Of a stretch of 64,000 bases of DNA, positions 61,607 to 64,000 are shown piece after piece. The stretch's first letter is position 1, and each line of letters opens with the position of its first letter. The position numbers and the translations under genes are program-made. The notes below the pieces were generated by a model. The model worked only from the letters and a program-made list of their open reading frames with translations, did not search any database and was not told where the DNA came from. The DNA comes from an uncultured Bacteroides sp. (lineage in GTDB: Bacteria; Bacteroidota; Bacteroidia; Bacteroidales; Bacteroidaceae): the NCBI RefSeq assembly GCF_963677715.1, contig NZ_OY782495.1:62001-126000 (forward strand), read 5' to 3'.

Positions 61607-62269
61607 ATGGCTATCAATAATCCTGATACATACTATGATAGAAGTGAGGTTAGCAATTCTGACCTCACTGAGTTGAAAAACTACCTATACCCAACTACTC
61701 AGTACGGAGACAAGGAAGCGGCATTCAAGTTCGGTACGCTGATAGACGCAATGATTACAGAAGCTGATCGAGTCGACTACTTCAAAAGAACCGTTGATAA
61801 TGTTCGCTATGCTCAGGACGATTTTGAATTGGCCGACGCTATGAAGAAATCACTTCGCATGGAGGCTCGAAAAGACCAATTCTTGGCAAAAGTTCTCGAG
61901 CTATCAGACACTCAGAAATTTATGGTCAACAAAAATCAAAAGTTCGAGTACGGCAACTTCACGTATACTCTTGACACACGCTGTAAATGGGATTGGTGGT
62001 TACCTACTTTTAATTTCGGCGGCGACCTCAAATCTACGTTTGCCGAAACAGCCTCACAATTCATGGAAGCTTTTTATCATTTCGATTATGATCGTTCACG
62101 CTCGTGGTACATGGACATAGCGGGAAGCAACAAAGATTTTATTTATGCGATTAGCAAGAAGAATCTCAAAGTTTTCAAAATCTTCATAAACAGAGGCGAC
62201 GAGATATATTTAAAAGGTAAAGCGAAGTACGACGAACTTACATTTAAGTACTGGATGCTGTTTGCTTAA
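61607..62269 (+). CDS. PD-(D/E)XK nuclease-like protein (RecE-type partner)
   Basis: 220 residues. DRSEVSNSDLTELKNY and AAFKFGTLIDAMITEADRV are the start of phage PDDEXK-like exonucleases; GGDLKSTFAETASQF supplies the Asp and Lys of the active site (D-x-K) and FHFDYDRSRSWYMD the later helix. Starts 1 bp after the previous stop. With RecT it would form a recombination pair. Confidence 0.8.
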   Translation: MAINNPDTYYDRSEVSNSDLTELKNYLYPTTQYGDKEAAFKFGTLIDAMITEADRVDYFKRTVDNVRYAQDDFELADAMKKSLRMEARKDQFLAKVLELSDTQKFMVNKNQKFEYGNFTYTLDTRCKWDWWLPTFNFGGDLKSTFAETASQFMEAFYHFDYDRSRSWYMDIAGSNKDFIYAISKKNLKVFKIFINRGDEIYLKGKAKYDELTFKYWMLFA

Positions 62270-62286
62270 TTTTTAAAACAAAAGAT

Positions 62287-62697
62287 ATGATTATCACACC
62301 GAAAGATAAGATTGAAGCCGAACTGATAGAAATAGACAATTTTCTAAATACCGCGATGAGTGAAGACGGTACAGAAGCAGTACAGAGAGGTAATGAACTT
62401 GCTATCTATATTGCCAGGAGTGGAAAACTCGTGGCTGATGCCAAATATCACCTCAATGAAGCTCTAAAGGATGAAGTATTTGACATACTTAAAGAAACAG
62501 CAAAAAATGCTAAGGCTACTTCAAAAGCTGTTAATGCCATCATTGATTCTATCTGCAAGGAAGAAAGATATCTAGTTGATTGGAGCGATAGAATTAACAG
62601 GACGGCCACGCATCAACTCTCATGGTGTGTAACCGTGGTTAGTAAAGCAAAAGAAGAAATGAGAATGGCCGGCTACGGCAATAATATGAAATCTTAG
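62287..62697 (+). CDS. Phage protein of unknown function
   Basis: 136 residues, all-helical (LIEIDNFLNTAMSEDGTEAVQ, IYIARSGKLVADAKYHLNEAL, SKAVNAIIDSICKEERYLVDW). A plausible small phage early protein; no motif recognised. Same strand and spacing as its neighbours, so part of the operon. Confidence 0.6.
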   Translation: MIITPKDKIEAELIEIDNFLNTAMSEDGTEAVQRGNELAIYIARSGKLVADAKYHLNEALKDEVFDILKETAKNAKATSKAVNAIIDSICKEERYLVDWSDRINRTATHQLSWCVTVVSKAKEEMRMAGYGNNMKS

Positions 62698-62720
62698 TAT
62701 AAATTTTAAAAAACAAACGT

Positions 62721-63350
62721 ATGGAGAAATCAAAAAATGTGATTGAAAAAGCTAATATCAGAGCTGATCGATTGGAAGCCTCTTATAAAGAGAAATACAC
62801 TGAAGCCAACTACGCCAACGATGTTACAAAGAAATGCGATCAGATCATACACGCTGATTTGAAAGCAGCATTTAAGGCGCTAGTACCTTTCCTTATTACG
62901 ATTACCGAACAGCCGGAAGCGAAGCTGTTCAATTTAGGAAATATCGATCAGGTACCGAATGAAGACTTAGAGCTGGAAATTAGCAAGTATGTAGTCACCG
63001 GGTACAGTAACGGGGGCTCCGATGAATCTGCAGGTGTTACGATCATCGGACAAAAATGTCTAAAGTCAGGGCAGGTACTCAACTTAATTGCGCCGTTTAC
63101 AAAGTTTTCAAACGGTGATAATGCTGACGGATATAAATTCTGCGGTGAATTGGAGCTAGCCGTTCAACGATGTGATTGGGAGGTGTCAGAATATCTCTTT
63201 AGTGAGAAATATGGCATCAAGCAAGAAACGCTTGACTTTGATGTCCCGGATGAGTCGACCGTAGACGGAGTAAAGGAGATGAAAAAGGGTAAAGGACGAA
63301 AACTAAAAGCTACGGAAGAAGCGCAAAAGGTTTTTGATGAGACCGCATAG
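62721..63350 (+). CDS. Phage protein of unknown function
   Basis: 209 residues. N-terminal charged helix, then a mixed domain (YVVTGYSNGGSDESAGVTIIGQ, LNLIAPFTKFSNGDNADGYKF in part), lysine-rich end (KGKGRKLKATEEA). The central part recalls small DNA-metabolism proteins of Bacteroides phages, but no family can be named. A hairpin terminator follows 14 bp past the stop. Confidence 0.6.
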   Translation: MEKSKNVIEKANIRADRLEASYKEKYTEANYANDVTKKCDQIIHADLKAAFKALVPFLITITEQPEAKLFNLGNIDQVPNEDLELEISKYVVTGYSNGGSDESAGVTIIGQKCLKSGQVLNLIAPFTKFSNGDNADGYKFCGELELAVQRCDWEVSEYLFSEKYGIKQETLDFDVPDESTVDGVKEMKKGKGRKLKATEEAQKVFDETA

Positions 63351-63363
63351 TAAAAGTAGAAAC

Positions 63364-63400
63364 AAGGGGATGTCTAAGAACGGCATCCCCTTCTTATTTG
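63364..63400 (+). terminator. Phage terminator
   Basis: AAGGGGATG (63364-63372) pairs with CATCCCCTT (63384-63392), 9 bp, 11-nt loop, then TCTTATTT. It lies between the 62721 gene and the helicase gene, so helicase expression needs read-through or its own promoter. Confidence 0.75.
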
Positions 63401-63409
63401 AAAAGGACG

Positions 63410-64000
63410 ATGAATATAGTACTTAAAGATGGCGTGTTCGAGCTGCAATTCAGATATCGACCGATTATTGTAGATAAGATCAAACAGATAGAGGGAAGAA
63501 AGTACAATTCTATGTCCAAGATATGGACAGTACCAGCCTCCAGAAGAATAGAACTTGAAAAGCTTGCATATCAGATAAGACAGTTTGAACCCGTGACTTG
63601 GGGCGGAGGAGATCACCATGAGACTATCAGGCAAGAAGAAGATGTGGCATACAACATTCCGGAGTTACGTCCTCTTGCATGTGACCACGAATTGAAGATA
63701 CAACCATACCCCTATCAACTGGAAGGAATACAACGAGGATTGGAATTAAAGCGATTTATGAACACCGATGAACCCGGCTTAGGGAAAACAATTCAATCTA
63801 TAGCTACGATCAACTTAGCTAATTCGTTCCCCTGCTTGGTTATTTGTCCTTCATCTTTAAAGATTAATTGGGAAAGAGAATGGCATAAATTTACCGATAA
63901 AAAAGCGATGGTACTATCTGATAGCGTTCGCGAAACTTGGCCATTTTTTTGGCAAACAGGCATGTACCAAGTATTCATTGTCAACTACGAATCTCTAAAG
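63410..64000 (+). CDS. SNF2-family (SMARCAL1/HARP-like) helicase, cut by window edge
   Basis: 197 codons from ATG 63410 to the right edge. Residues about 1-60 form a HARP-like N-terminal fold (FELQFRYRPIIVDKIKQIEG in part, YNSMSKIWTVPASR). The ATPase begins at LKIQPYPYQLEGIQRGLELKRFM with Walker A-like TDEPGLGKTIQS, then CLVICPSSLKINWEREW and VFIVNYESLK. Annealing-helicase-like phage SNF2 proteins act in DNA replication or recombination. C-terminal part unseen. Confidence 0.88.
   Translation, partial: MNIVLKDGVFELQFRYRPIIVDKIKQIEGRKYNSMSKIWTVPASRRIELEKLAYQIRQFEPVTWGGGDHHETIRQEEDVAYNIPELRPLACDHELKIQPYPYQLEGIQRGLELKRFMNTDEPGLGKTIQSIATINLANSFPCLVICPSSLKINWEREWHKFTDKKAMVLSDSVRETWPFFWQTGMYQVFIVNYESLK

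Overview
The window reads as the chromosome of a gut-type Bacteroidales, most likely Bacteroides. Evidence: SusC/SusD pairs, TAnnTTTG -7 promoter boxes, carboxypeptidase-regulatory-domain outer-membrane receptors, and Bacteroidetes-restricted families. Nearly all of 1-55.6 kb is host chromosome with decayed fragments; from about 55.63 kb to the right edge it is the left end of a prophage.

Layout. 1-2.3 kb: ethanolamine permease and ethanolamine ammonia-lyase large subunit (no microcompartment genes seen), transcribed leftward. 2.6-4.4 kb: an unassigned protein, a beta-carbonic anhydrase and a chloramphenicol-acetyltransferase remnant. 4.6-16.2 kb: a peptide natural-product (RiPP) island: TPR/HTH membrane regulator, DUF3244 secreted protein, a 62-residue double-glycine precursor with a C-x2-C-x2-C core, a radical SAM/SPASM maturase, two TonB-receptor-like barrels, a peptidase-containing ABC exporter and a very short membrane-fusion protein. 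16.2-19.3 kb: HU-like protein plus VapE/BT4734-type protein bracketed by a repeated ATCTTCCACC motif. 19.4-25 kb: secreted protein, two-component system and a GH3 glucosidase. 25.1-28.7 kb: acetyltransferase, small cysteine protein, and a nuclease-helicase-S24 fusion coupled to a MazG-like enzyme. 28.9-29.4 kb: two broken genes fused together. 29.6-40.7 kb: housekeeping (SEC-C protein, mnmE, exonuclease, nucleoside phosphorylase, floA/nfeD, apbE, GT2 and others). 40.9-41.1 kb: SRP RNA candidate, tRNA-Thr and terminator. 41.2-52.3 kb: a beta-glucan utilisation locus (membrane regulator, SusC, SusD, GH16, GH3). 52.6-55.4 kb: fucO, flavodoxin/ferredoxin protein, DsrE-HigA pair.

Prophage. A tRNA 3' half at 55630-55671 looks like attL. 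A leftward immunity operon with an XRE repressor faces a rightward early operon across a promoter region carrying two identical 15-bp palindromes. The early operon holds an antirepressor, a 740-bp non-coding island with tRNA-like elements, RecT, a PD-(D/E)XK nuclease and a SNF2 helicase cut by the window edge.

The most promising leads for new biology are the RiPP island with its stripped-down export apparatus, the nuclease-helicase-protease/MazG pair as a candidate defence module, and the split tRNA-like RNAs in the prophage. All functional calls rest on reading motifs by eye; no database search was run.
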